The notes beneath the pieces were generated by a model that was given only the letters and a program-made list of their open reading frames with translations, ran no database searches and was not told the DNA's origin. Positions 22,779-29,961 of a stretch of DNA of 41,720 nucleotides are shown piece after piece (the first letter of the stretch is position 1; each line of letters starts with the position of its first letter). Source of the stretch: a virus. A program made the position numbers and the translations under genes. The stretch is taken from positions 1-41,720 of the IMG/VR virus record IMGVR_UViG_3300036835_000566, one strand, 5' to 3'.

Positions 22779-23987
22779 CTACTTCTTGGTTAGCGCTGTC
22801 TCCGCCGCCGGCGCCGGCCGGTCGAAGAGCCCGACGAGCCCGGCCGGGAGCCGGGGCTTCGCGGTCGCGGCGTAGGTGTCGATCGTCAGCTGGATCGACG
22901 AGTGCCCGAGCTGCTGCTGGACGTACGCCGGCGTACAGCCGGCTTCGATCAGGAGCGTCGCGTACGTATGCCGGAGATCGTGCGGCGAGACCGGCCGCGG
23001 GAGCCCGGCGGCGACGCCGAGCTCGCCGATCTTCCGGTTGACGTTCCGCGGGAGCAGCGTCCCGCCGGTCGCCGTCGGGAACAGCCAGCGGTTGCCGATC
23101 CGCGCCGTCTCGACGGCGTGTCGTTTCAAGCCGGCGACGCGCGCCTTGAGCACCGCGACGAGCTCGGGCGAGAGCGTCAGATCGACGATCCGGGGGCCGT
23201 GCTTCGGCGGCCCGAGCGTCCCGGTCCGGTAGTCGAGCGCGTGGCGGACCCGGAGCGAGCCGCCGCCCGCGGCGGAGAAGTCGTCGACTTCGAGCGCGAG
23301 CGCCTCGCCGAGCCGGAGCCCGGCGCGCATGTAGACGAGGAGAAGCCCGAGCCACCGCGGCGCGCGCGTCTTCGTCGAGGCGGCGAGCGTCGCGAGCTCG
23401 TCGGCGTCGAGGACCCGCTGCTCGATCCGCGCCCGGCGCTCGGCCTTCGTCGGCTCGCAGCGGAGTCCGCCGCGCTTCCCGCCGAGCTTCCCCGCCGGGT
23501 TCGCCGGGAGCATCTCGCGCTCGACGGCGGCTTGCAGACAGGCGCGGACCGCCGAGTAGATCGTCCGGATCGAGCCCGGCTTGAGCGGCCGGGGCTGGTT
23601 CGTCTTCGGGTCCGTCCCGCCGCGTGCCTGGCAGTCGAGCAGCGCGTCGAGCACGACGCCGCGCCGGCAGTCGACGAGCCGGACGTCGCCGAGCCGCGGG
23701 AAGAGGTAGCGGTACATCGCGCGGTGGTGGACGTCGTACGCGCGCGGCTTGAGCGTCGGCTCGATCTTCGCGAGCCACGCCGTCGCCCACTCGCGGAACG
23801 TCAGCCGGGGATCGCAGCCGGCGGCGCCGCGCCGCTGCCCGCGGGTCGGGACGAGCGTCTTCGCGGCGTCGTCCGCGTCGGCGCGCGTCACGTAGCGCGG
23901 CTGATGTTGAACGTTCTGCGCGTCGCGGTAGTTGAGCACGTACCGGACGCCGGCGGCGGTCTTGATCTTCCGGATCGCGTACGCCAT
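22779..23987 (-). CDS. int: Tyrosine integrase
   Basis: This 402-residue protein starts at ATG 23987, which overlaps the upstream stop as TGATG. An N-terminal arm-binding and core-binding region (1-185) precedes the catalytic domain. The catalytic residues are Arg 225 (RAGLRLGE), Lys 262 (PPKHGPR), His 336 and Arg 339 (SPHDLRHTYATLL), His 362 (LGHSS) and Tyr 372 (TIDTYA). It recombines attP with a host attB, here probably the 3' end of a tRNA-Lys gene. All residues are intact, so it should be active. It is the last gene of the leftward control transcript. Confidence 0.95.
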   Translation of the reverse strand: MAYAIRKIKTAAGVRYVLNYRDAQNVQHQPRYVTRADADDAAKTLVPTRGQRRGAAGCDPRLTFREWATAWLAKIEPTLKPRAYDVHHRAMYRYLFPRLGDVRLVDCRRGVVLDALLDCQARGGTDPKTNQPRPLKPGSIRTIYSAVRACLQAAVEREMLPANPAGKLGGKRGGLRCEPTKAERRARIEQRVLDADELATLAASTKTRAPRWLGLLLVYMRAGLRLGEALALEVDDFSAAGGGSLRVRHALDYRTGTLGPPKHGPRIVDLTLSPELVAVLKARVAGLKRHAVETARIGNRWLFPTATGGTLLPRNVNRKIGELGVAAGLPRPVSPHDLRHTYATLLIEAGCTPAYVQQQLGHSSIQLTIDTYAATAKPRLPAGLVGLFDRPAPAAETALTKK

Positions 23988-24163
23988 CAGCTCGTTCTCC
24001 CGACGAAGACCGGCACGTAGGCCAGCCGCAGCGACCGGACTTCCGCCGTCAACTCCTTGACGGCGCCGGTCAGCGCGCGGACTTCTTCGCAGACGCCGCC
24101 GAGCTGGTCGTCGATCGCGAGCAGCCGGCCGGCGAGCCGCTCGACCATCTCTTCGGAGTCCAT
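23987..24163 (-). CDS. Small helical hypothetical protein
   Basis: This 58-residue protein (ATG 24163) is a predicted coiled coil: MVERLAGRLLAIDDQLGGV, then EVRALTGAVKELTAEVRSL with heptad Leu/Val spacing. It ends at the first base of the integrase start and begins at the last base of the preceding gene. Its place directly before int suggests an accessory protein of the same transcript. No family recognised. Confidence 0.6.
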   Translation of the reverse strand: MDSEEMVERLAGRLLAIDDQLGGVCEEVRALTGAVKELTAEVRSLRLAYVPVFVGRTS

Positions 24164-24432
24164 CAGCTCGCCCCTCCCCGCGATTCGAGCACCGCGAGCC
24201 GCCGGTCGAGATCGTCGACGCGGGGCCGGAGCTCTAGCGCCGTATTGAGATGCTCGGCGATCGCTTCGAGAACTCGGAGCATCTGGTCGAGCCGGATCGT
24301 CATCACGTCGAGCCGGGCGTTGGTCGCGCCGATCTCGGTCCGGACCGTCGTGTCGAGCGTCCCGAGCCGCTTCTCGACCGCGATGAGCCGCTGGACGGTC
24401 GTCGAGATCTTGCCGTTCGTCGCGCGCGCCAT
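24163..24432 (-). CDS. Coiled-coil hypothetical protein
   Basis: This 89-residue protein (ATG 24432) is mostly alpha helix: VQRLIAVEKRLGTLDTTV, then IRLDQMLRVLEAIAEHL and VDDLDRRLAVLES. It overlaps both neighbours by one base. It resembles the small helical proteins that accompany phage integrases and regulators but I cannot name it. Confidence 0.6.
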   Translation of the reverse strand: MARATNGKISTTVQRLIAVEKRLGTLDTTVRTEIGATNARLDVMTIRLDQMLRVLEAIAEHLNTALELRPRVDDLDRRLAVLESRGGAS

Positions 24433-24719
24433 CAGCTTCTACCCCGGTGGAACGCGGCAGCGGCGCCGACGTCGAGCGGTTCGATATCACGGCCGGCTCT
24501 CCGGCGGCGACGGGAAGGCGTCGGCGTCGCCGACGTCGAGAGGTTCAGCCCCGCTCGCTCGCCGAGAAGCCGGAGCGCGGTGAGCGCGAGCGGGGGGATC
24601 GGGTTCCGGCCCTGCTCCCACCGGGCGAGCGTCGTCGGCTGCACGCCGAGATCGGCGGCGAGCTGGACCTGGGTGCGGTTGAGGTGGCGGCGGAGCCGCC
24701 GGAGATCGGTTTTTGTCAT
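24432..24719 (-). CDS. XRE-family helix-turn-helix regulator
   Basis: This 95-residue protein starts at ATG 24719. Residues 6-53 make up an XRE domain: RLRRHLNRTQVQLAADLGVQ, then PTTLARWEQGRNPIPPLAL and ALRLLGE. The C-terminal 35 residues are Arg/Ser rich and probably disordered. It is Cro/HigA-like in size and has no C-terminal peptidase, so if it represses lysis genes it would not be cleaved as lambda CI is. Its first half lies inside the 3' end of the preceding HTH gene in another frame, a large overlap of about 230 bases. It starts very close to a TATAGT hexamer. Confidence 0.8.
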   Translation of the reverse strand: MTKTDLRRLRRHLNRTQVQLAADLGVQPTTLARWEQGRNPIPPLALTALRLLGERAGLNLSTSATPTPSRRRRRAGRDIEPLDVGAAAAFHRGRS

Positions 24720-25110
24720 ACCCGGTACTATACCCGGGGCCTACGTCGGGAGCCACCGCGCGGCCGGGCGTCCCGTGGATCTCGTCGAAGCGGCGGATAT
24801 CCGCTTTTCGGACGCGGGGATAGCGACCGACCCAGACGGCGCCGAGCTCGCCGCGGTCGATCAGCCGCCGGACCTGCGTCGGCGGGACGTCGAAGATCGC
24901 GGCGGCGCGCTCGATCGAGTAGCGCGTCTGGCCGTCGTCGTCGGGCGCGGGATGCGCCGCGGTGTACGCGACGACGGCGTCGGCGAGTCGCGTCGCGATA
25001 TCGGCGATCGCGAGACTCGCCCGCACGAGTCGCTCGGGCGTCACGGTCGCGGGATCGAGGGCGGCGGCGAGCAGCTCGACGAGACGCGTGCTGCTCTCTT
25101 CCATCGCCAT
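24487..25110 (-). CDS. HTH (excisionase/MerR-like) regulator with long C-terminal tail
   Basis: Up to 207 residues, ATG 25110 (or 25104). Residues 1-55 are helical. Residues 61-112 form a HTH_17-type domain (SIERAAAIFDVPPTQVRRLI, then VWVGRYPRVRKADIRRF). The tail from about residue 130 is Pro/Arg/Ala rich and is encoded on top of the XRE gene in another frame, so the real C-terminus might be only partly functional. It is a candidate excisionase or repressor, next to the integrase transcript. An inverted repeat lies right before its start. Confidence 0.65.
   Translation of the reverse strand: MAMEESSTRLVELLAAALDPATVTPERLVRASLAIADIATRLADAVVAYTAAHPAPDDDGQTRYSIERAAAIFDVPPTQVRRLIDRGELGAVWVGRYPRVRKADIRRFDEIHGTPGRAVAPDVGPGYSTGYDKNRSPAAPPPPQPHPGPARRRSRRAADDARPVGAGPEPDPPARAHRAPASRRASGAEPLDVGDADAFPSPPESRP
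24720..24741 (-). promoter_or_regulatory. Possible XRE-gene promoter and operator
   Basis: Read on the minus strand, TATAGT ends seven bases before the XRE start codon, and CCGGGTAT occurs twice, 12 bases apart, overlapping the hexamer and the start. A leaderless transcript with autorepression would explain the layout. No good -35 is visible (TGGCTC at 17 bases). Low confidence. Confidence 0.3.
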
Positions 25111-25152
25111 AGACCGCGGGCCGGTCTAGTCCTCGCTACGGACGAGCGTCAA
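25111..25152 (-). promoter_or_regulatory. Possible leftward promoter with inverted repeat
   Basis: On the minus strand a TTGACG hexamer (25152-25147) is followed after 18 bases by TAGACC. The latter overlaps a perfect six-base inverted repeat (AGACCG with a five-base loop and CGGTCT, 25111-25127) that abuts the ATG. This is the same design as the rightward promoter (dyad over the -10 region). The -10 is weak. Confidence 0.35.
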
Positions 25153-25179
25153 GACGGGTCGCGTACTTTCCTTCCTGTC

Positions 25180-25419
25180 CTACTCGTCCGACTCGTCCGA
25201 CGTATCGGATCGACGTCGATGCCGGCGCGCGTGCGTCGGCCGTTCGGTCTCGCTCGCGGGAAATGTCTCGCGCGTGATCCCGCGGGCGTGGAGCGCTTCG
25301 GCGATGAGCAAGCGCGCGACCGACGCGACGTTCTGATGTAGATGGCGCGCGAGCGCCTGGAGCTTCGCGTGAAGAACTGCGTCGAGCGCAAGCGTGAGCC
25401 GGTATCCGCGGGTCCGCAT
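25180..25419 (-). CDS. Ribbon-helix-helix-like DNA-binding protein
   Basis: This 79-residue protein starts at ATG 25419 (an in-frame upstream start would add 13 residues). Residues 5-46 fit the beta-strand plus two helices of the CopG/Arc type: YRLTLALDAVLHAKLQALAR, then NVASVARLLIAEALHARGI. The C-terminus is Arg/Glu/Asp rich. It is divergent from the plus-strand operon with the promoter region in between, a good place for a regulator of both. Targets are unknown. Confidence 0.65.
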   Translation of the reverse strand: MRTRGYRLTLALDAVLHAKLQALARHLHQNVASVARLLIAEALHARGITRETFPASETERPTHARRHRRRSDTSDESDE

Positions 25420-25474
25420 ACGTAGGACAGGTGTGACACAAGCGGGAACGTCCGACAAAGCATCGGCAAACCTA

Positions 25475-25503
25475 TTGACCGCGTCGCGCTGCCGTCGTAC
25501 AGC
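25475..25503 (+). promoter_or_regulatory. Predicted rightward promoter of the recombination operon
   Basis: TTGACC at 25475-25480, a 17-base spacer and TACAGC at 25498-25503. The -35 has five of six consensus bases; the -10 keeps the leading TA and the A. It lies about 90 bases before the first plus-strand gene and is divergent from the ribbon-helix-helix gene. Confidence 0.5.
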
Positions 25504-25531
25504 GAGCCGCAGCGCTTCGCTGCGGTTCGCT
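25501..25531 (+). promoter_or_regulatory. 14-bp inverted repeat over the promoter start region (operator candidate)
   Basis: AGCGAGCCGCAGCG, a three-base loop CTT, and CGCTGCGGTTCGCT form a stem of 14 pairs with a single G:T pair. It begins inside the -10 hexamer and covers the expected transcription start. This could be a repressor operator or, in RNA, a 5' leader hairpin. There is no U-tract, so it is not a simple terminator. Confidence 0.6.
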
Positions 25532-25592
25532 GTTGAGAGCTACGAAGAACAGCCGTCAGATCGCTACAACCGTCGTCAGGGGGGTCGATCTG

Positions 25593-25943
25593 ATGGAGGT
25601 CTGGACGCGGCTCACGAGCGAGCCGGCGAAGCTACGCACCGCGCTCCGGGCGCGGAACCGGCGCCGGCTCGCCGCTGTCGCGCATCGTCTCACCGTCGCG
25701 CTCGCGACGCTCGACGACCGCGCGCGGGCGACGAACGGATCGAAGAGCGCGCCGCCGCGGGAGCGATATGCGCGGCCGGCGGAAATCGCACCCGAATACG
25801 GCGTCCACCCGCGGACGCTCCAGCGCTGGCTCGCCGATGATCTACCCGACGCGCTCTTCAAGCGGCGGCGACTGACGCTCGTTGATCTCGACCGCTACGC
25901 AGAATGGAAAACGCGGTTCAGCCGGAAGCACGCGGCCGGATGA
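25593..25943 (+). CDS. HTH DNA-binding protein, first gene of the rightward operon
   Basis: This 116-residue protein starts at ATG 25593 with AGGGGGG upstream. The first 50 residues are helical and basic. The rest (about 58-108) is a HTH_17/Xis-type domain: YARPAEIAPEYGVHPRTLQR, then FKRRRLTLVDLDRYAEW. It may regulate early genes or be an excisionase. Its stop overlaps the next start (ATGA). An earlier TTG at 25533 would add 20 residues but lies in the hairpin region, so the later start is preferred. Confidence 0.7.
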   Translation: MEVWTRLTSEPAKLRTALRARNRRRLAAVAHRLTVALATLDDRARATNGSKSAPPRERYARPAEIAPEYGVHPRTLQRWLADDLPDALFKRRRLTLVDLDRYAEWKTRFSRKHAAG

Positions 25944-26134
25944 CGACGACGACGCACCGGTGGTGCGCGTGGTATCCGGTCCGATCGGAGCTCCTCGAAC
26001 GGCGCTGCGCCGACTGCGGGGCCGTCGAGCGGATCACGCGGGACGGACTCGTCGACGCGACGATCGGGGAGACCGTCGCGCAGCTCCGCGCCGTCCGGGC
26101 GGCGGCCCGGGCGGCCGGAGTCGAGCTCCCGTGA
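25940..26134 (+). CDS. Small zinc-binding hypothetical protein
   Basis: This 64-residue protein starts at ATG 25940 in a four-base overlap with the previous gene. MTTTTHRWCAWYPVRSELLE followed by RRCADCGAVERITRDG gives a His, a Cys and a CxxC, a likely zinc site. A second helix follows. Its stop overlaps the GTG of the exonuclease gene. Function unknown. Confidence 0.6.
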   Translation: MTTTTHRWCAWYPVRSELLERRCADCGAVERITRDGLVDATIGETVAQLRAVRAAARAAGVELP

Positions 26135-27039
26135 GCGAGCCGTACGACTGGCGCCGCGACGTGCTCGGGAGCTCCGACGCCCCGGCGCTCGTCGGCGTCG
26201 ACCCGTGGCGGACCGCCGGCGACGTCTGGGCCGAGAAGACGGGCCGGCTCCCGGTCGCGCGGGAGTCCGAGCGCGAGCTCGGCCCGAAGACGATCGGCTC
26301 GGCGCTCGAACCGGCGTTGCTCGACATCGCGGAGCGCCGGCTCGACGTCGCGCTCGCCCGCCAGGTCTGGTACCGGCACCCGACGGCGCCGCTCGGCTGT
26401 AGCGTCGACGCGCTCGCGCTCGTCGCCGAGCCGCCGCTGCTCCTGGAAGCGAAGACGTGTGGGATCCTGAACCGCCCGGCCCAGCTGCTCGACGCATACG
26501 GCGACGAGGGAACGGACGAGGTCCCGGAGTCGGTCTTGATTCAGGTGACGCACGACTTCGTCGTCCTCGCGGCGCAGCCCGATCTCCCGCCGATCCGGGA
26601 CGCCGTCGTCGTCGCGCTGCTCGGCGACGGCCGCGGGCTCCGTCTCTATCGGCTCCGCTTCGACGAAGAGCTCGGCGCCGAACTGCTCGACGCCGAAGTC
26701 GACTTCTGGGAGCGCCACGTCGTCGGCGACCGCCGGCCGCCCGATCCGCCGTCGCTCCCGACGCTCCGGGCGCTCCCGCGGCGGCCCGAGCTCGCCGCGG
26801 TCCCGGTCGATCCGCTGCGCGTCGGCCAGTGGCTCCAGGCCCGGGCGGAGCTCGACGCCGCTGAGAAGCGCGAAGAGTTCTGCCGCCGGCAGGTACTCGC
26901 CGAGCTCGGCGACGCCGAGGCGGGCGCCTGCGCGCTCGGGACGCTCACGTATCGCGCCGTCGCCCGGAAGGGCTACGAGGTGAAGGCGACGACCGTCCGG
27001 CAGCTACGGTTCCGGGCGACGAAGGAGATGCAGGCATGA
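26131..27039 (+). CDS. YqaJ-like viral recombinase exonuclease
   Basis: This 302-residue protein starts at GTG 26131 in a GTGA overlap. The YqaJ fold is evident: SSDAPALVG (14-22), a Glu at about 60 (IGSALEPALLDI), the PD-(D/E)XK core with Asp 93 in GCSVDAL and Glu 106 / Lys 108 in LLLEAKT, and a helical C-terminal region. These enzymes degrade one DNA strand to prepare annealing, like lambda Exo. The next gene is probably its annealing partner. The expected catalytic residues are present. Confidence 0.87.
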   Translation: MSEPYDWRRDVLGSSDAPALVGVDPWRTAGDVWAEKTGRLPVARESERELGPKTIGSALEPALLDIAERRLDVALARQVWYRHPTAPLGCSVDALALVAEPPLLLEAKTCGILNRPAQLLDAYGDEGTDEVPESVLIQVTHDFVVLAAQPDLPPIRDAVVVALLGDGRGLRLYRLRFDEELGAELLDAEVDFWERHVVGDRRPPDPPSLPTLRALPRRPELAAVPVDPLRVGQWLQARAELDAAEKREEFCRRQVLAELGDAEAGACALGTLTYRAVARKGYEVKATTVRQLRFRATKEMQA

Positions 27040-28007
27040 CGACCACCGAGACGGAGCTCGTCCCGACGACCGACCGGACCGTCGGCGACGCCGTCCTGCC
27101 CGATCCGACGATTCTCCCGCCGAGCTCGCTCGAGGTCCTCACGCGGAGCGAGCTCGATACCCAGATGCTCGCGGCGCGCCGGTTTCCCCGCTCGATCGCG
27201 CTCTTCAAGCAGAACGCGCTCGCGATGATCCGCCAGGACGTCGAGACGGCGCAGCTCTGTTACTACGTCCTCCGGCGCCGGAAGCCCGACGGGACGTTCG
27301 CGAAGATCGAGGGGCCGTCGGTCCGGCTCGCCGAGATCGTCAAGAGCGCGTGGGGCAATCTCCGCTCCGGCGGCCGGGTGCTCGCCGAGACGGACCGGGA
27401 AGTCATCGGGCAGGGCTACGCCTGCGATCTCCAGACGAATACGTCGACGGTGAAGGAAGTCCGCCGGCGGATCACGACGAGCGACGGCCGGCGCTACAGC
27501 GACGACATGGTCATCGTCACCGGGAACGCCGCCGTCGCGATCGCCGAGCGAAACGCGATCTTCGGCGTCATCCCGCGGGCGATGATCGAGCCGCTCTGGC
27601 AGATCGCGAAGAAGGTCGTCGCCGGGAGCTTGAAGACGCTCGCGGAGGGCCGGAAACACGCGCTCGCCGACTGCAAGGCGCTCGGCGTCGACGCCGCCCG
27701 GGTCTGCGCGACGCTCGGGCGCGCCGGCGCCGACGATCTCTCCGTCGACGATCTCGTCGAGCTCCGCGGGATCCTGACCGCGATCGCGGAGGGGACGACG
27801 ACCGTCGAGCAGGCGTTCCCGGCGCCGGCGGCGCCGGCCGACGAGCGCGCGCCGGGGACGCGGACGGAGCAGACGAAGGAGACGCTCCGCCGACGGCGGC
27901 ACGCGGCCCAGCCGCCGGGCGACATGGAGACGCCGCCGCCAACGCCGGACGAGCTCGCCGAGATCGACCGGCAGCTCGCCGAAGAGCAGAAGAAGGAGCC
28001 GCCGTGA
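27036..28007 (+). CDS. Probable single-strand annealing partner of YqaJ exonuclease
   Basis: This 323-residue protein overlaps the exonuclease gene by four bases. Conserved-looking blocks are LTRSELDTQMLAARRFPRSI (35-54), KIEGPSVRLAEIVKSAWGNL (90-109), ITTSDGRRYSDDMVIVTGNA (147-166) and IAERNAIFGVIPRAMIEPLW (170-190). Similar proteins are common in phages as uncharacterised neighbours of exonucleases. Its location and size fit a RecT/Red-beta functional analogue, and the segment EGPSVRLAE also occurs in recombinase-associated phage proteins. The C-terminal 60 residues are charged and Pro rich. The SSAP role is inferred. Confidence 0.55.
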   Translation: MTTTETELVPTTDRTVGDAVLPDPTILPPSSLEVLTRSELDTQMLAARRFPRSIALFKQNALAMIRQDVETAQLCYYVLRRRKPDGTFAKIEGPSVRLAEIVKSAWGNLRSGGRVLAETDREVIGQGYACDLQTNTSTVKEVRRRITTSDGRRYSDDMVIVTGNAAVAIAERNAIFGVIPRAMIEPLWQIAKKVVAGSLKTLAEGRKHALADCKALGVDAARVCATLGRAGADDLSVDDLVELRGILTAIAEGTTTVEQAFPAPAAPADERAPGTRTEQTKETLRRRRHAAQPPGDMETPPPTPDELAEIDRQLAEEQKKEPP

Positions 28008-28147
28008 TGCCCGACCGTCAGACGTTGCTGATCGTCGCCGTCGTCTGTTTCGTACTCGCCGTCGTGCTCGAACTGCTCGGCGTCGAGATCCGCCTGAATC
28101 TCGTCGCGCTCGGGCTCGCGCTCGCGACGTACGCGCAGCTCCGATGA
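28007..28147 (+). CDS. Small membrane protein (two helices)
   Basis: This 46-residue protein (ATG 28007, overlap TGATG) is nearly all hydrophobic: LLIVAVVCFVLAVVLELLGV (7-26), then LNLVALGLALATYAQL (30-45). It is predicted to be a hairpin membrane protein. Its stop overlaps the next start. Unknown role; it could be a holin or antiholin, but the lysis genes lie on the opposite strand. Confidence 0.55.
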   Translation: MPDRQTLLIVAVVCFVLAVVLELLGVEIRLNLVALGLALATYAQLR

Positions 28148-28302
28148 ATCCCGTGGGGCTCGTCCTCTTGATCCTGCTGATCGTGCTGCTCGTCGGCGGC
28201 TTACCGACGTGGGGCTATCACCCCTATGGCTACGCCCCGTCCGGCGCCGTCGGGACCGTCCTGCTCGTCGTCGTTATTCTGCTCCTGCTCGGGCGGCTAT
28301 GA
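28144..28302 (+). CDS. DUF3309-family small membrane protein
   Basis: This 52-residue protein (MNPVGLVLLILLIVLLVGGL) has two membrane helices flanking LPTWGYHPYGYAPSGAVG, a pattern typical of DUF3309. The family is widespread in Proteobacteria with unknown function and is uncommon in phages. It is coupled to the genes on either side by four-base overlaps. Identification rests on the clear LPTW..H..GY.PSG motif. Confidence 0.75.
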   Translation: MNPVGLVLLILLIVLLVGGLPTWGYHPYGYAPSGAVGTVLLVVVILLLLGRL

Positions 28303-28499
28303 GAACCGCGCTCTCCCGGCTCGAACGCGAAGCGCTCCAGCGGCGCGAAGCGAAGCGCTGTAAGGGGGGCGGGCATCCGGCGTCGCTCACGTTCTGGCAG
28401 GAGGGCGACTACGCGACGCCCGACAAGCTCGTCTGCGGTCGCTGTTTCGTCGTGCTCGCCCGCCGACGGCACGGCTCCGACCGAGCCCGGACTTCCTGA
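28299..28499 (+). CDS. Small basic zinc-binding hypothetical protein
   Basis: This 66-residue protein (ATG 28299, four-base overlap) is the last plus-strand gene. It has basic helices (REALQRREAKRCKGGGH) and CGRC near residues 48-51 with another Cys/His pair (KRCKGGGH). It ends six bases before the convergent leftward holin-sized gene, and no terminator hairpin is visible between them. Role unknown. Confidence 0.6.
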   Translation: MRTALSRLEREALQRREAKRCKGGGHPASLTFWQEGDYATPDKLVCGRCFVVLARRRHGSDRARTS

Positions 28500-28504
28500 C
28501 GGGT

Positions 28505-28639
28505 CTAGTGTCGCCACGGCGGCGCGCCGTCGCGGTAGCCGCGTACGGCGACGAGCAGCTCGACCGCGAGGAGCACCAGCGCCGCGAGAAAGAGAAGCAC
28601 GAGCACCTGGCCGACGAGATGCAGCAGGCGCCGCACCAC
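28505..28639 (-). CDS. Holin-sized single-pass membrane protein
   Basis: This 44-residue protein starts at GTG 28639 or 28636, six bases after the endolysin stop. A hydrophobic helix covers about residues 10-32 (VLVLLFLAALVLLAVELLVA) with a basic N-terminus (VVRRLLH) and a short polar tail. Its position right after the GH19 gene suits a holin or spanin-type lysis component. No family is recognised, so the lysis role is inferred. Confidence 0.5.
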   Translation of the reverse strand: MVRRLLHLVGQVLVLLFLAALVLLAVELLVAVRGYRDGAPPWRH

Positions 28640-28645
28640 GGCGCC

Positions 28646-29206
28646 TCAGGTATGCGCGATCGCGTTCAAGAACTTCTCGGCGTAGCCGGCGATCGTGGAG
28701 GCGCAGTCGGTGCCATTGACGATCCGCCGCGCGTTGTACCAGTCGGTCTCGTCGGTCGTGAAATAGTCGGCGAGCTTCTTCCCGGTAAAGTCGCCGTCCG
28801 CCATGCCCTCCCAGATGATCCGCTGCGCGATGGCCGGTTCGAGCGCGAGATCCGGTGTCGCCACGAGCCGGCCGCCGAGGCCGAGCTTCTCGTCTTGCTG
28901 CTGATAGTTCTCTTCCCACGTTAGCTGGATATAGCCGCGCCCGTAGAAGGGATAGTAGGGCTTCGCCTTGAGGTACGCCTCGCCGCCGTACTCGCTCAGG
29001 GGCGCCATCGTGAACGCCGTCTCGTGGTAGGTCGTAGCGAGCAGGTAGGCGAGCTCCCGATCGCCGTAGTGGTAGCGCTCCGGCTCCGGCGGATTCTGCT
29101 GGTCGTAGTAGTCGAGGAACACGTTGAGGCCGTCGACCTGCTGCTGCGTAAAGCTCTTGAAGAGGTAGTAGCGCAGATTATCAAAAAAGTAATCGCGATG
29201 GATCAT
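28646..29206 (-). CDS. Glycoside hydrolase family 19 endolysin
   Basis: This 186-residue protein (ATG 29206) contains the GH19 motifs: [15 protein letters not shown] with Glu 62 as general acid, SEYGG with Glu 72, [15 protein letters not shown] (88-101) and ARRIVNGTD near 158-166. The family cleaves peptidoglycan or chitin, and phage members act as endolysins. There is no signal peptide, so it needs a holin to reach the wall. A membrane-protein gene follows directly. Its start overlaps the collagen-like gene by four bases. Confidence 0.9.
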   Translation of the reverse strand: MIHRDYFFDNLRYYLFKSFTQQQVDGLNVFLDYYDQQNPPEPERYHYGDRELAYLLATTYHETAFTMAPLSEYGGEAYLKAKPYYPFYGRGYIQLTWEENYQQQDEKLGLGGRLVATPDLALEPAIAQRIIWEGMADGDFTGKKLADYFTTDETDWYNARRIVNGTDCASTIAGYAEKFLNAIAHT

Positions 29207-29961
29207 GGTGGACCCTCCTCGGCGCAGAGCGCCGTCAGCACGACTTCGAGATTGCCGCCGTTGGAAAACCGCTGCGTGACGACGGCGTGCGCGTGCCAGC
29301 CGGTGAGCGCATCCGGCCCCGTGTCGAGCATGTGTACGAGGCCCGTGTCGCTCGCGTTGTTCACGAGATTAGCGGTACCGCCGGAGAGCACCGTAAAGCC
29401 GGGAGCGCAGGCGACGGCCAGCGCGATGATCGTGCCCATCGCCGGACGGATCAGCAGGCCCGTCGAGGTCGCGACCGGCACGATCGTCGGGCCGCCCGCG
29501 CCGGCCGGACCGGTCGGCCCCGTGGCGCCGGTCGGCCCCGTGGCGCCGGTCGACCCCGTGGCGCCCGGCGTGCCCGGCATGCCTGCGGCACCCGGCGCGC
29601 CCGTAGCGCCCGGCGGCCCGGCGGCGCCCGCGGTACCCGGCGCGCCGTCGCGGCCCGGCGGTCCGGCGGCGCCTGGCGGCCCTACGCTGCCCGGCGGCCC
29701 TAGCGGCCCCGTAGCGCCCGTCGGCCCGGTCGGCCCGGCGGGCGGCGCGACGGCCTCCGGACAGACGGCGAGCGGGTCCGCACGCCGGCAGGCGGCCTCG
29801 ACGCCGCCCGCGCATTGCCGCGCCGGTCGCCCGGTGAGCGTGCTACAGAGGCTCGCCACGCGCGTCTCGCAGACCGCGCGGCAGAGCGCCGCCTTCGAGG
29901 CGACGGTGACGGCCGGCGCCGTGGGACTGGCGAGCGCGGCGGCGATCCAGAACGCCAGCAT
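29203..29961 (-). CDS. Secreted collagen-like protein
   Basis: This 252-residue protein (ATG 29961) starts with a possible signal peptide ([18 protein letters not shown]) and a Cys-rich part ([27 protein letters not shown]). Residues 72-158 are Gly-X-Y collagen repeats ([16 protein letters not shown] type). The last 90 residues look like a globular beta-rich domain ([23 protein letters not shown]). Export, the disulfide-prone Cys and the collagen stalk suggest an envelope or surface protein. It lies between the putative outer-membrane protein and the endolysin. Confidence 0.65.
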   Translation of the reverse strand: MLAFWIAAALASPTAPAVTVASKAALCRAVCETRVASLCSTLTGRPARQCAGGVEAACRRADPLAVCPEAVAPPAGPTGPTGATGPLGPPGSVGPPGAAGPPGRDGAPGTAGAAGPPGATGAPGAAGMPGTPGATGSTGATGPTGATGPTGPAGAGGPTIVPVATSTGLLIRPAMGTIIALAVACAPGFTVLSGGTANLVNNASDTGLVHMLDTGPDALTGWHAHAVVTQRFSNGGNLEVVLTALCAEEGPP

